Source: Balanoglossus misakiensis
Taxonomy: Eukaryota > Hemichordata
Reading direction: 5' to 3'
NCBI GenBank assembly: GCA_040954595.2
Contig: CM082577.2
Location: forward strand, 17,918,001-17,982,000
Length of the DNA: 64,000 bases
The notes beneath the pieces are model-generated. The model was given only the letters and a program-made list of their open reading frames with translations. It had not been told where the DNA came from and did no database searches. Position numbers and translations under genes: made by a program. Shown here one piece after another: positions 34,286 through 46,498 of the stretch. Positions within the stretch are counted from its first letter, which is position 1. Each line of letters opens with the position of its first letter.

Positions 34286-34568
34286 ACAAAAATTATGATA
34301 ATTATCCCTAAAGTTGCAGCTTATGTGCCTTCAAGATGGTTGCGCGTATAACCTTGATATTTGGCGTGTAGATGCAAGCCAGGCTGCAGATCGGAGTTTG
34401 TTTAAATGAAATTGTCAGTGCAAATTAGCTGGAAAAATGTGAAATTGGTCAAAACTCAAAACTGCATATTTGTAATTCTTGGACAATTTTTGGTCAAAAA
34501 TCATTTTCTCTGAAACCGCTTGTCAAATTGCTTTCTGGTAGACATGTTCTTCGTGGTGATTGTAGTAA

Positions 34569-34953
34569 GGCCAGGAAGAAAAAATAAATTGTTCATCGGA
34601 ATCGCCGCTTCTACTTTGGCTGATTTGGAAATTTTTTTTTTTTGGATCTCGGCAAATATTCTACTTCTGTGTTACAAAATTCTTAGTCACTGCCGCTGGT
34701 GGCCAGAATATGTTGTGCAAACACCAACTATAAAGTTAATTGCCTATGTTATTGTTGGGAAATATAGTATTGAATTCAGTTACAAGTACATGTATCAGTG
34801 TTTTTTGTCTGAGATATTTCTGGTAAAAAGGGAAACAATTATGTCGCCTTGTCTGCATCTGTGCAAATATGCCAGAGAACCGCATTTACTTTCAGCCGCT
34901 CCTGGAACTTGGTCCAAAAAATCCGATGAACAAGATTTTTTCTCTCTCTGGCC
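34569..34953 (+). mobile_element. Harbinger-like MITE, copy A (385 bp, TAA TSD)
   Basis: Inverted ends GGCCAGGAAGAAAAAA and, on the complement, GGCCAGAGAGAGAAAA. Flanked by TAA at 34566-34568 and 34954-34956. PIF/Harbinger elements duplicate a TWA trinucleotide, which fits. It interrupts an R1 fragment: the sequence before (gattgtagtaa) and after (tgtataattttgatgatatt) is contiguous in other R1 copies. A 164-codon frame across it is not a gene. Confidence 0.8.
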
Positions 34954-35190
34954 TAAAGTGTATAATTTTGATGATATTTGCATATTTGGTTTTTGGGGTC
35001 GGTTTTTGCCATAGTTGAACAAGTATTATTTTCTCTGAAACTGCTTGTCAGATTGATTTGAAAATTTGAAATTAGATGATATTTGCTTGCCAATGTCACC
35101 TGTGATTTTTATGGACCGGTGTACACCTATTTCTGTGTAACCCACAGATGGGATGATTGTTAATGAGAGATCTCATTTTTATCTCAACAG

Positions 35191-35256
35191 TTCTTGCACA
35201 GAAGTTGAAACAACGACGATCAAGAGAAGAACTTGTCAATCAAGGAATTATGCCAC
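35191..35256 (+). CDS. MRTF: MRTF exon 2 (RPEL1)
   Basis: 66 bases between atctcaacag and the donor c|gtaagt; phase 1 in, phase 1 out. With the incoming G it encodes VLAQKLKQRRSREELVNQGI plus MP. This is the first actin-binding RPEL motif, where the usual RPxxxEL core reads RRSREEL, as in vertebrate MRTFs (RRTREQL or similar). The match to VLQLKLQQRRTREELVSQGI of MRTF-A is close. Confidence 0.95.
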
Positions 35257-36179
35257 GTAAGTGATTCGTTTCCATTTCTGTGTTTGGTGATTTTCTTCTG
35301 TTTAAATTACTTAGCATACAAATTCGTTGTTCAGTCATTGTAAAACTAAACCATCCATGTCACAGATATTTTCCAAAATATCATTGATGGGTATATGGCA
35401 CAGATAAAAGCATAGTGTCCTTGACACTATTTCGAAGACTTCATAACTAACTTCAAATGACACTAAAATAACATATAGGTACATTATAATATGAATTGAT
35501 TCCATGTATCAATGTCTGACATGTAAATATACATAGCTGACACTGGTTGTGTAACCAATAAAAGCCACTGTCTGGTATTCAGGAGATAAGAAAAAACAAA
35601 TTATTACAGGTGCAATGGCATGTGTATATCAGTGTGAATAGGAGCATTTCTTCGTGCTCTGTCTGAAGCCTGGTTGGTTTTGATAAACACAATACATGTT
35701 TGTACCACCATCTTATTCAGTTTAAGTCGGTCCTATTACTCTTGATACTAGAAAGCTAAGAAAGCCATCTTAACTAATAACAGAATATTATGGCCCCTGA
35801 ATGTTTTTCAATGTAGAACTGGCAGGAAACATTGGTTTACTGATTTTGAATCGGTCAAATATGACTAATTCAGATATCAGCCCATTTGTAATGTGGAATG
35901 ATGTTGTAGTGGTTGGTCACAGATGAATGTATAATTAGCAGTGGTGTAGTACATGTAAGCACAATTTAGCACATACAGTACACCAGGCTATAAATTTATG
36001 ACCTGTCTGACCCAATCCAGTTAACTTCAAAAAGACTGAAAGGCTTCCCATTTATTTTGCATTGAGAATTCCGAGTAAGTAAAAATGATACATTCAACAT
36101 GACAAAACTGCCAGCTTTGAAAACTTTATTACAGCTTCTAATAACCGAATTTTACAACACCCTTCTTCACTAGAGTCTT

Positions 36180-36310
36180 ATGCCTCGTATGTCGCTCGGG
36201 CGCGTAGCGAACTGTCGCGCTAATCACTGAGTCAATGCTGTGTGATGATTTCAGCGCGTTCTCAAAATTAGTTCGACGCGGACGCGGTATTTCACCGAGT
36301 GAAATACCGT
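36180..36310. mobile_element. Decayed HB-like remnant
   Basis: The mini-hairpin CGC-GTA-GCG, as in the HB-4 apex, occurs at 36201-36209. A separate short palindrome at about 36281-36309, cggtatttcac-CGAG-tgaaatacc, has a single CGAG at its tip like the collapsed HB-1 copy b. Full ends were not identified. Confidence 0.4.
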
Positions 36311-36979
36311 TAAATATCTTCGGTGCGAGAACAATAGAAAGTTTCAAATACAGGCGTTGCATGTATGATAAATGTACATATGATATCAAGTAAGCTGATA
36401 CTAGTATACTGTGGTTGAGATGCAGTTTTAATGACTTTATTTTTTAATTGATTATTTCTCCTTATATTTCATGTCCCCCCCCCCACACATTCTATATTTT
36501 CTGTTAGCTCTTTACTTGAAGTTTGGTTTATTATCCAAAATTTCTGTTCTCTTTCTTGTTTTGCAAAAAAATGCACGATTTTATGTTTTTTGGCTCTGAA
36601 GTGTAAACGGAGGAGTCTATCAAATTGAGTATGAGCTACTACTTCCGTCCGTCAACCTGTCAAGAATTCATACCATTTTCTAGTAGGGGTGTGTAGCTTT
36701 ATGTTTTGGGCGGTGGTGTGTAGCTTTGAGGTGTTGAGGAAGAATTGGAACAGTGACAGAAATCGGAACGGATTAGCCAGCAGTGTTTTCGCTACCCGCG
36801 AGAAAAAAGTTGTGTTTGGCGAGACGATTTTCATACAAATTAGTCAAACTTGCGAAGCTCTGCTATCTAACATTGTCGTTTGTTTTGCCATGATCAGTGC
36901 ACTACAAGTGTGAAAGTGGACCGCTGTTCTGTTCATTGACCATCACCCCCCTGTATCATGAACATCGCAAGGCAATGCA

Positions 36980-38196
36980 AGGTGGTGTGTGTCACGACGT
37001 CACTTCCGGTTTAACCCGCTCTTAGTCAGCAAAACATGGTCGACCTAGCAGTGTCACGCGTGTAGCTTTCTGTGCGCAAACGACTTATGTTCTCGTAGGT
37101 TATGTAAAGGAAACTCCGTTCGAACGAAAAACCAATCGAATTTTTATAAGTTCATGTATGTTAGCATCGTTCTGTGAGGAAAGTACTATCGATTTTGTTC
37201 CGAGTCGCGATTTTTTGGTGTTTTTTCACTCTGTATGTCAGCTGGCATCATGGCGTACTGTTGCCAACGATCGTACTCGGGCGACGTAGTTTGAAGTTAG
37301 CAGGCAGACTAAACAGCGGTCGCACAGCTTTATTATGTGTATATTTTGAAAGACTAATATGTAATGTGTGTAAAATTGCATGGGAGCCCCAAAGCGCCCC
37401 TTTTATTTTATCGATTTCACTGTATTTGGAAACTGCACTATCTCATAGGCGCCTAACACATCCCTATCCGTATGTGAAGGCCGTGGTGATCGCAACTTTA
37501 CTGTAATACTAAATTTTAGAATAACCCTATTACAGTCAACACGTTCCTGAAAAAGACCAACGACATGACGCTCGCTTCGGTACCATTCCAGTGGCAGTAA
37601 AATTTCCTTTCAAGCACTTACATACGATTTTTATGTGGTAGTTATGGACGCGTGCCGTTTGACTTGCGTAACTAACCACATATTTACAAACATGTATGTA
37701 GGTTTCTTGTACAGTACTCATTGTGCGTAAAGTAAAAAAGTCTTCTGGTTTTCGTTTATTTGCGGTTTGGTCAGTGGTGTGGGATTTAAAAAAATACTGT
37801 ACATATTTGAGAAGAAAACTGAGTTGTAATAGAACGCATCGAAAAGCTGCAACAGTATGTTGGCCTACGGTAAAGCTTTTCACGCTCGGCGGCCATCATG
37901 CAGCTACGCCCTGTCGGCGTATGCGCAAAGCCCCGCGGCCAGTACATCGATCTGAATAGACGGTTAAAAACGTCAAGCGAGCCGAAAATATCACAGAGAA
38001 CGAACTTGGTACCAATCTGTGCACAAATGTCCGGTGTCACAAAAATCGAAAATATCCTACGTAAAAGGTTCAAAGAAAGTGATCGTCCAGACACTGTAAG
38101 TGCTAACGTGTGTACTCGAGGCCAGCCGGAAGTGAAATGAACGCTTACTCATGTTGGAACTCCCATGGTGCTTTGCGCGTGACACACACCACCTTA
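36980..38196. mobile_element. 1.2-kb TIR element with 9-bp TSD
   Basis: Left end aggtggtgtgtgtcacg; right end is its complement with ta outside. The target ggcaatgca is duplicated exactly at 36971-36979 and 38197-38205. Both ends also carry tcacttccgg a little inside. An open frame at 37898-38095 (MQLRPVGVCAKPRGQYIDLN...) ends at a good donor, act|gtaagt, but shows no recognised domain. The 9-bp duplication suggests a Mutator-like mover. Confidence 0.75.
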
Positions 38197-39727
38197 GGCA
38201 ATGCATTGAATTCAGCTCTTCCAGCTAGTGGCCGCACTCGCTTGATTTCTACATGTGTGTCTCTGGGGACACAAAGAATTTGCATATGCGTCTTTTCCTA
38301 ATTTGCATATTTTGAATGGGTTAGGTCTGCCTTGACTTGAACGCGTCAAGTGTACAGGTTGTTATGGAAGTTTCTTTTTAGAACCACTAGTGTTAGTCTG
38401 TGGGCCCAACCAGCAAAAAAAGGTTCTAGAAATGTCATTATTTTGTATAGGAGTTTTGTTCTACATGAGATTAGCTGGAAATGACGGGTGGGAAACTATT
38501 GATGTGAAATCAGGTCACTTTTACCGAAAATGATGGACCAGAGAGCAGTGACTATTTTAAATTATTTCATATACTATGTTCACAACTGCTATGCTCCCAT
38601 CAACTGGGGAAACTAAATGATTTAACTTTCTGTTTGAATAATTCATGTATTTTTTTGCTAACGCCTACACTACTATAGTCAGCACATGACATTATATACT
38701 TGAAAATACTGTTTTTTTCAAAACACATTTCTCATAGCTTGCACTAGTGCAATTTGATATAACAATACACAATGAATTCCATCAGTATAACATAAGATAC
38801 AAAATCTGAGAGGAAAATTACAGAATATATTTGTGTGAGGCCATTTGTGAGTGCGGGCAACTTTTAAGACTAAATTTAAAATAGTTATTAGAGCCCTTGA
38901 CATGTGGTTTTTCCCCCTGCCAAGCACCCACCTTATCAGGCTGCATTCAATATTACATGAGCAAAACAGTTCAGCATTTCACATTGGTGTTTGCAAATTG
39001 TTCCTTTCATCCATATACCAAACCACTGTTCTCCAAATATGTTGCTCATCATCCACTACACACTGAGAGAGCACCAAGTGTCATTGACGCTATTTTTTAC
39101 TCAAAGGAGTGAAAATAAAAAATGACAATGCCTCAAGATGATCTGTTACCGGCAATTGACAGCTAGGTATAGTGGAGAAAGCAACTTACCATGGAATTTT
39201 GATATTCACTTTTGTTTTCAAACAATGATACTTTAAAGTGTCAACTGTCGATTTTTGCATAAATTATCGACTTTTGTTCACTTGTGTAGTGATTTCTTTT
39301 GTTCTATCAACTTTATTGATAATCTGATGTAAGTTTTTGGAGATGGGTATTGTTCCCTTCCTCAGGCTAAAAATCAGAACAATCTGTGCACGTGTTGCTA
39401 TGTTACACTCTTTTGAAGTTACACACCAGAGCCCAAAACTGAAAAGAGAAAATCGACAATTTGTGTGAACGGCACTTTCAGTTGGAAAAAAACGATCATA
39501 AATAGTACTTACTCACTGTTTTGTATGAAGTAGCATAATACTTGAGACCAAGTCATTTTCATCTAGAATGTTTTACAAGTTCATAAAATGGGGGAATTGG
39601 GGGGAAAAACCATTACTGTCTGATGAGTACAATAATAAGGTTTGTTTGTTTATACAGCAAACACGGGACTGTTAATCCTTGCCACTTGATAACTTCTCCA
39701 AACGACACTAAGCCAGTTAGTATTAAA

Positions 39728-40718
39728 GGGCGTTCTCACTGGCACGTTTACACCGGTGCTACACCGGTGTAGATTTGACACCGACGGAAAAAAACAAGTG
39801 AGAACGCTTTACGCCGGTGCTGGGCCGGTGTTAATTTGCGATGGCGATGAGGGGTGGGTCTGGGCCAGTGCTGGGCCAGCGCTCCGACGCAAATATGCAG
39901 TGAGAACGCAAAGATAAACAAACACCGTTCAAAAGCGCCACCCTGCAGTGACTTTTGGGTATGTTTATTAGGTATAGCCCATTGTTTTTGGTCAGTTTCC
40001 ATTGCACTGGTGTCGAAACTTTAGTATAAAGTTTCGACACCGGTGTAGGGCTAGTGTTTACTCTCTGCAAACACAGGGGATTAGCCCACAGAATCTCCGT
40101 GTGTCCACACACTAAACTTTTGACCACTGTTTTGAAATAAACACCGTCTAAATGGCCATGTTTAGCAACACGGCAACTAACAAAATTGAGGACGTCGAGG
40201 ACATTACAGCAACATGTTTCAGTTTCTATACCTGCATATGCGTTCTAGACGACTTTGTCGTCTTCATGACAGTTTTGAGAATGTTTAGAAGTAAATGAAT
40301 GTTAATCCATAAATGGAAAATGCCTCAGCTTTTCGGTGATCGAGAGAACCTTCTGAAAGTTGGTGGCAGACAGAAGTGTTGCAGACCTGGCAAACCGCGA
40401 ATGGTTTGAAAACCACTCGCGTCCAGTGTGATTGACTTCACAATGGAAACTGACCAAAGACAATGGGCTATACCTAATAAACATACCCAAAAGTCACAGC
40501 AGGGTGGCGCTTTTGAACGGTGTTTGTTTATCTTTGCGTTCTCACTGACTATTTGCGTCGGAGCGCTGGCCCAGCACTGGCCCTGACCCACCCCTCATCG
40601 CCGTCGCAAATTAACACCGGCCCAACATCGGTGTAAAGCGTTCTCACTTGTTTTTGTCCGTCGTTGTCAAATCTACACCGGTGTAGCACCGGTGTAAACA
40701 TGCCAGTGAGAACGCCCC
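39728..40718. mobile_element. Foldback element with about 260-bp inverted arms
   Basis: The ends gggcgttctcactggcac and complement continue into arms of about 260 bp (to about 39990 and from about 40440). Each arm has repeated acaccggtgt palindromes near the tip, likely transposase-binding sites. The middle contains a further small hairpin (tttcgacac / gtgtcgaaa). Flanks share tagtat, so the target duplication is unclear. Open frames inside are mirror copies, not genes. Confidence 0.8.
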
Positions 40719-41759
40719 AATAGTATACACTTCTGAAAACCCATTTTAATCTTATTGTCTCACTCCTACCATAACATGTTTTAGTAATTGTACATGTGCG
40801 GATGTTTCATTGCTACATGTCCGGTCAATAAGTCTGTGCCACGGAGCATGATGATCGAGCCCTGATGGAAGCCATAGTTGACCATCATGCTGGAAGTTGC
40901 TGGACAAAGCATTCCTGTCAAACTTCCTGTTAACTAGCCTAAATTTTGAAAAGTCAGATTTGCATATCTTGAAGTTATCTCCCCTGGGCTCCTGGGAATT
41001 GGTTAGCAAATTTCAACACTAATCTGGTGAGTGACAGTTAATCCGAAATGTTTATAACTGTACGCACAAGTGTTGATAAATTTACACATGTTTACAAGTG
41101 TGACCCGGTATAACTGTTTTAATTAAAAAATAATACAAATTCTAATGGTTTGAAATATTGAAAAAAGTAAAAATCACCAAAAAATTGCAATAAACCTGGA
41201 TCTCAGCCTGAAAAATGTTCCTATTTTGTTCATAGAATTTTTGCTAGACAACTTCTCTCATATAATCATATGTGTGTAGCAGTACATTTGTATCGATTCA
41301 AAACTAGAGGAAATGGGAAGGGTCCATGAACTTTTCTTTTCAATTAAATGTAATTTATAATCTAAGTGTAGTTTCTCTCTTAAATGTGTATTTCAATGTA
41401 TACTGTATAAATCATCAAATGCTGTATATGGAAATGTCCATTGTAAGACTAAGAGTAAGTGTGACAATGTGAAAGAGACTGCAGTCCTAACACCTGCCAT
41501 GCTATCATGTAGTGGTATTTATCAAACAGCTATGATATTACATTTGACTGCCCATATGTACTTTCTGTTTGTTGCCCATAGAAGTCTAGGGCAACTAATA
41601 GATGGTTTCTTATCGGTACACTGTAGCTAATACGATGTCGGTCTCCCAATTACTCCAATTTTTGTTGCCTATCCACAGACATTACCAGAAAGTTGAATGG
41701 AGGAGAGTGTTCGGCTGCAACAATGTATGTCATTGACGTCTTCTTTTATTATATTGCAG

Positions 41760-41815
41760 CTTTGAAGACATCGCCATTGCTGTATGAACAGAGACTAAGA
41801 CTTGTCAGGGCACAG
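41760..41815 (+). CDS. MRTF: MRTF exon 3 (RPEL1-RPEL2 linker)
   Basis: 56 bases between attgcag and donor cacag|gtcagt, phase 1 in and 0 out. Encodes PLKTSPLLYEQRLRLVRAQ, directly after the MP of exon 2. This matches the conserved PPLKSPAAFHEQRRSLERAR of MRTF-A, the helix between the first two RPEL motifs that takes part in actin packing. Confidence 0.95.
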
Positions 41816-42871
41816 GTCAGTAACCCACTTAAAAAATTCAGACAAAAGGACAGACAAGTTCAAGATTGTCTCAATTGTTTGCCACCCAAAACTGTCTTGA
41901 GGCACACAAGTATTTATTGTAAAAGATATGTGTCTACTCTAGAAGGTATCAGATGTTGAAACTTCATTCACATGTGAACCTAACGACTTTATTTAAGTAA
42001 TCCACATATTTGGCTTCCTTTGGGACTGACAGTGTAATTTACATTGGAAAATGCACTCAAGGCTGCTTTTGCAACTTTTGCATAAGTTGTTCTTATTATC
42101 AATGAATATGGCATGTATGAATGACAAAAGGAACAATGAAAAAATTAAAGCTGCGTCAGCGGGGCCCAAGCGGTTCCCATGGTTACCATGAATGCCAAGG
42201 ATGTATCTGCTTGGGCTGGGGATACTAAGATGTGGGACAGCAGGTCAAAATTCACTGTGAGATCACCAAAAATTTTGTCACAAATTTTTGATTTGGGTCA
42301 TGTCCTGGCAGCGGTGGTACCCATGTGCACAAAATTCATGACTGTGGTGGTTTTACAAGAGGAGGTATAAGTTATAGGCACGTTTTAGGTTCATAAAAAA
42401 ACTGGGTCAAAGGTCATGTCAAAATTGCCATAAAAAATTGTGACAAGTTCCAGATTTTTACTCTCATATCCTACAAGCAGGATGGAAGTAGTGTGTGGTC
42501 GAGCGTTCATTCACTATATATCCACATCTAAAATAACATAAGCACCGTCTTGTACCAAACAAAATTAATGGAATAAAGGGCAGCGAGAGAGAGACTTTGT
42601 CCTTTTAAAGGTTTTCAGAAAATCCAATATGGCTGCCCGGTCACGTGACTAATCAAATATTCATGAGTCACTGCATGTCTATTCATTGGCCCCTTTCACC
42701 ATACCAAGTTTGAGCCCAGAGGTGCTGCAGTTTTCCAGATTTAGCTGACCGAAGATTTGGGGAAGAATAATAATAAGATGAAGAAACATTCCAACAATTG
42801 AGGAAATTGGCAATGAAACTGAGCAGAACAGAAACAGACAGACACAGAAAACCCCCTTGTGTTATAGTGAA
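41816..42871 (+). other. MRTF: MRTF intron 3, left part
   Basis: No gene. 42170-42440 and 42480-42760 resemble the minisatellite-type blocks that carry aggtcaaaggtcat (42407-42420), but no second copy lies in this window. Confidence 0.4.
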
Positions 42872-43864
42872 CAGTCAGGACGTAAGTGGGGTAATTACGG
42901 CGGTGAGATCAAAGAGATCTATTTGAATGTGAACGTCGCTGAGTGGCAGTTACGGCCAGTTCGAAAAATTTTCAAACGGAGATTTTCGGTACTACAAGTG
43001 ATCGTAGTGCACCCATTTTGCTAAGACGTGTATGAAACACCATAGTCAATGATAGGATGATTTTTCGTGAAGTTTTAACGACGCGTTCCCGAGATAGACA
43101 GTTTCGGTATGTTGGTTTAAATTGTGGTCCTTGACTCTCGGCAAAGATTTCTTGTCTTGAAAAAAATTGGGTAGGTTAGGAAGATATTGAACTAAGTTAC
43201 CGTGAAATTATAATGTTGTGAGCCGCTCCGTTGTGGAGTAATGACGGTGTAAAAATTGCCTTCGCCATCGACGAGTACAGCCGTGTTTGCCATATGTGTA
43301 TGCATTGAAGTAGGTCAACGCATGTTAACCCATGACGTAATGGCTTCCTTTTCAACGCGTCGTTATCTCTCATTAGCATATTACATACGGACTCTATACA
43401 CTATCCACGCTGACTGACTTCTCAGGACTGACCTATGGCACTGTAAATTGTGGTCCTTGACTCTCGGCATGGATATATTCATGTCAAAATTATGAATAGA
43501 GGAGTTTAATAATGTTTCTAAAACCTGAGGGGGTTAATTTTTGTGTGGGTATGGCTGATATTTTTTTTTTTTTTTTTTTAACTTCAAGGTCACTTTGAAT
43601 TTCATGATCACAATTTTGTCAGTGGAAGTAAAGAAATTCTTCTCAATAAAACTTCATGAAAAATCACATGTAGTACACTCATAGTACCAGTAATGTGCCT
43701 GGGGTGAAATAATTGTCAGAAATGGGTTGCAAGTTGCTAAACTTTCGTTGTGAAAAAAGTTGAAAAACTGTATGCAAATGAGCAATTCAAACGTTACTGG
43801 CCAGTTCAAGTGTTTGCATTGCATGATCCCCTGCTGTTTAATTACCCCACTTACGTCCTGACTG
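42872..43864. mobile_element. 993-bp TIR element abutting HB-3 b
   Basis: 26-bp perfect inverted ends beginning cagtcaggacgtaagtgggg. Inside, aaattgtggtccttgactct occurs twice (43116 and 43444). A poly-T run of about 20 lies at 43561-43580. The right end touches the first base of HB-3 copy b with no spacer. Confidence 0.75.
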
Positions 43865-44302
43865 AACACCTATTGCCTGGCCATGAGGGCCATAGCAGCC
43901 GTTTATTACACCCGAGGGGCTGTGAGTTACCAGAATCATATGCTATTTCCCGAGGCCGCAGGCCGAGGGAAATAGCATATGATTCTGGTAACTCACAGTC
44001 ACGAGGGGGTAAAAACGGCTGCTATTGCCCGAATATAGGCCAGGCTATAGGAGTTTTATAATAAACCTCATGCTAACAGCTGGGAAAATCTTGCAATTTT
44101 CTCTTGAGGCTGGCAGACGACATCTTCCGCGGTGGCCATTGTGTCAGACGACGCAACGCTGATTGACGTGACCACGTTGGTCACGTGACCGGTTTATATT
44201 TTTTCTGCTATTTCCCTAGCGGTTCATAGTCAATTCTATTTTCCTATCACGTGACGGATTCCGGCGAATCACGGCACAGTATTAGCATGAGGTATATTAT
44301 AA
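43865..44302 (+). mobile_element. HB-3 hairpin element, copy b
   Basis: Hairpin 43865-44055, body 44056-44302, very close to copy a throughout. The apex at 43951-43967 is identical: CGAG-GCC-GCA-GGC-CGAG. It lacks the small insert acatgtag of copy a near the stem base. Confidence 0.8.
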
Positions 44303-44618
44303 TTCCATCTATTACCTCCTCATCTGCTTACAGAATGTCAACTCAACACTTGCCCAGTGTCTGCCCCCTACTTAAATTATCAACTCTTGCAACACAGCTT
44401 TAATATAAAAACTGACTGCCATACTACAGATAAGTGTTAACATCACATTCTGCCCACTGACTTCAGTTTATACCCACTTGATCAAACTACCCATTGACAA
44501 GAGTGGCATCTGTCATCTACTTTGACTTGTTTTGTTATACATGTATTTCATAAGAGACATCATTTGCAACTGAATGCGAGACCACACTTCAAAATCTTGT
44601 TTTGTATTTTCTATACAG

Positions 44619-44694
44619 GTTGGAGATAGCCTTCAACGAAAAATAAGAATGAGACCAGACAGAGATGAGTTAGTTAAACATCATATTTTGGAAG
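44619..44694 (+). CDS. MRTF: MRTF exon 4 (RPEL2)
   Basis: 76 bases between ctatacag and donor gaag|gtaagg, phase 0 in and 1 out. Encodes VGDSLQRKIRMRPDRDELVK plus HHILE. The RPEL core RPDRDEL is intact. It matches TEDYLKRKIRSRPERSELVR of MRTF-A. Confidence 0.95.
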
Positions 44695-45902
44695 GTAAGG
44701 AAGGAGTCATAATACAATCAGTTATAACCAGGTTCTGTGTTTTGAATTTAAAAAGTTTATATGCAAATTAACAATTGACGTTGATGTGTGGATTTCAGCA
44801 GAGAAGTACTTGTATGGCCCCTGAAAAAAATCAGCTATTTTGGCAGTTTTCAGACTGATTCTTTCAACGGTATCACGTCTCAGCGTGACAAGAACCAAAA
44901 AAGATAAATTTCATTGAGCAGAATTATGTTCTCTCTCAGTGTGTCAAAGTTGATCGTCCTACGTGGTCTGTGAAGAAAGCCTTAGGGATTTTTGTGTACG
45001 GTACAAAATCTTTTGTGAACAAAATCAGTGGTCACCAGACGCACACACTAGTGCTGATGGATACTTAGCCCCCCACTTGTGTGGCGGAAGTGTCCTGCTA
45101 TGGCTGCACCACCTCTGAGTTGAAGGTGGCATAGCCATAGCTGCACCACCTCCTGGTTGGATCTTCAGAGCTTTTTTGTTGACAACAGAGTGTACTGTCC
45201 TTTCAAGGCCCATAGTAACTAAAAAAAAAGATATGGAGACCCCATCTTATAGACAAAGTATGAGCAAGTGCTCCTCACTTTCTACTTTCGCCGTTGATAA
45301 TCTAATTGCCAACACTAGAGGGAGTGTGTTGTGAAACCAGTACATGTACTGTTAAATCAACTGACACTGGCTCAAACATTGTTAAATTGAATACATACAC
45401 TGATTTGCACAAAGCATAAATGATCCAATCAAGTGTTCCTGTATGACAACATGGACCACTAACCCTGTACATGTTGTATACATAAAAATACATGGTAGCT
45501 TAACCCTAACGCTGTTTTGCCTTGGTCACATGATAACTCAAAAACTGGACCAAGACACTGTCAATCAAGGGCCATGGAGGATCTGTATACATGTAGTGTT
45601 TTGGTGAACAGTGATCCATATTTTGGGGCAAAATTGTTCTGGTTATTTTCTGCTATTCATCATGGTCATGAAATTGTATAAGTCCCTGCAAAGCAAAGCC
45701 TTTATAGAATGAGTCTTATCCCGACCTGTCAATTTGTTGCAAAATTGTAATCTGCTATTTTTGCACCAATTTATACATGTATGGACATTATGTGTATGAA
45801 CATTCAGTTGTACAGTTTACACATCACGCACTGTAAATCTTAAGAAAATGCATGACATAATCTAAAAAAGAATCTTTGTTGTCTTTGATGTACTATTGAC
45901 AG
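44695..45902 (+). other. MRTF: MRTF intron 4
   Basis: 1.2 kb. A fragment near 45195-45255 (ggcccatagtaact ... gaccccatctta) matches the right end of the TTAA MITE at 46983-47479. Otherwise nothing recognisable. Confidence 0.7.
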
Positions 45903-46064
45903 ACACTACAGTTGAACCATTCGTCCATACCAACCAAATGAGACTAAAACGTGCCAGATTGTCCAGTGACCTGAATGAGAAAATAAAGCACAGACCAGGA
46001 CCATTAGAATTAATTGAAGGAAACATTCTGAAAACAGAACCTGAAGTTGAAGATGCTGTCAAGC
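45903..46064 (+). CDS. MRTF: MRTF exon 5 (basic NLS and RPEL3)
   Basis: 162 bases between ttgacag and donor aagc|gtaagt, phase 1 in and 1 out. Encodes DTTVEPFVHTNQMRLKRARL and then SSDLNEKIKHRPGPLELIEG. The basic stretch RLKRAR is the B2 nuclear-localisation element, and RPGPLEL is the third RPEL core. Both are near-identical to vertebrate KLKRARLADDLNEKIAQRPG. The overlap of NLS and actin-binding motif is the family's regulatory switch. Confidence 0.95.
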
Positions 46065-46126
46065 GTAAGTTTCTTTTTTCAGCTGACTGGAGTGTTGCAA
46101 ATGTGGGTATCACTCACTGGAGACTA

Positions 46127-46498
46127 TGCGTAGGGCGATACGCTACGCTAATATCCTCGTGCATACTTTGCGTTTTTTTCATAATAACCTTATTATTATA
46201 CATCTTACATCTTGGTTAGTTCTTGTGTTCCATATTAATTGGCTTTCAAAACGCCCAAACGCCGGTACAATTGATCGTAATTGCTCAGCTGAAACACAGT
46301 GAGCAGCCATCTTTCTTTTCTGTTTATGTGCGTTGGGATGTCTTGAAACCGTCCGCATAACAGCGCATACCTGTACACGGTGAGTTGGGGCGCCTTGAAA
46401 CTTAAGGCGTATTTTAACACGCATTCCGTACGCATCGTTCTGCATGGCTTTTTAGTGCATGCCAAATTCTATTGTTCTCGGTGCCAGATGTATAATTA
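46127..46498 (+). mobile_element. HB-4 copy b (left arm lost)
   Basis: Only the right arm of the hairpin remains (cctcgtgcatactttgcg ... cataataacc), followed by the full body with ends ttattattatacatctt and agatgtataatta. Lies in MRTF intron 5. Confidence 0.7.

Larger units (their letters stand above)
19459..35190 (+). other. MRTF: MRTF intron 1
   Basis: 15.7 kb with gtaggt and ctcaacag ends. It holds HB-4 copy a, inverted R1 copies at 20.4-21.8 and 32.9-34.3 kb, the lone HB-1 hairpin at 22.9 kb, a G-tract element at 23.9 kb, HB-6, HB-5, two TA-site MITE copies and a Harbinger-like MITE. The stretches 21800-22900, 23100-23940, 24780-25380, 25600-28450, 30330-31480 and 32420-32860 show no gene or element I can name. 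A short CA microsatellite lies at 22540-22566. Confidence 0.85.
35257..41759 (+). other. MRTF: MRTF intron 2
   Basis: 6.5 kb. It contains a decayed HB-like piece near 36160-36310, the TIR element 36980-38196 and the foldback 39728-40718. The stretches 35260-36130, 36320-36970, 38200-39720 and 40720-41750 show nothing recognisable. Confidence 0.85.

Noticed and set aside
34520-35014. 164-codon frame with membrane-like segments
   Set aside because: It spans the Harbinger-like MITE and both flanks; the matching frame in copy B is an artefact of the same element.
39748-40591. Paired open frames in intron 2
   Set aside because: They are mirror translations of the two inverted arms of the foldback element.
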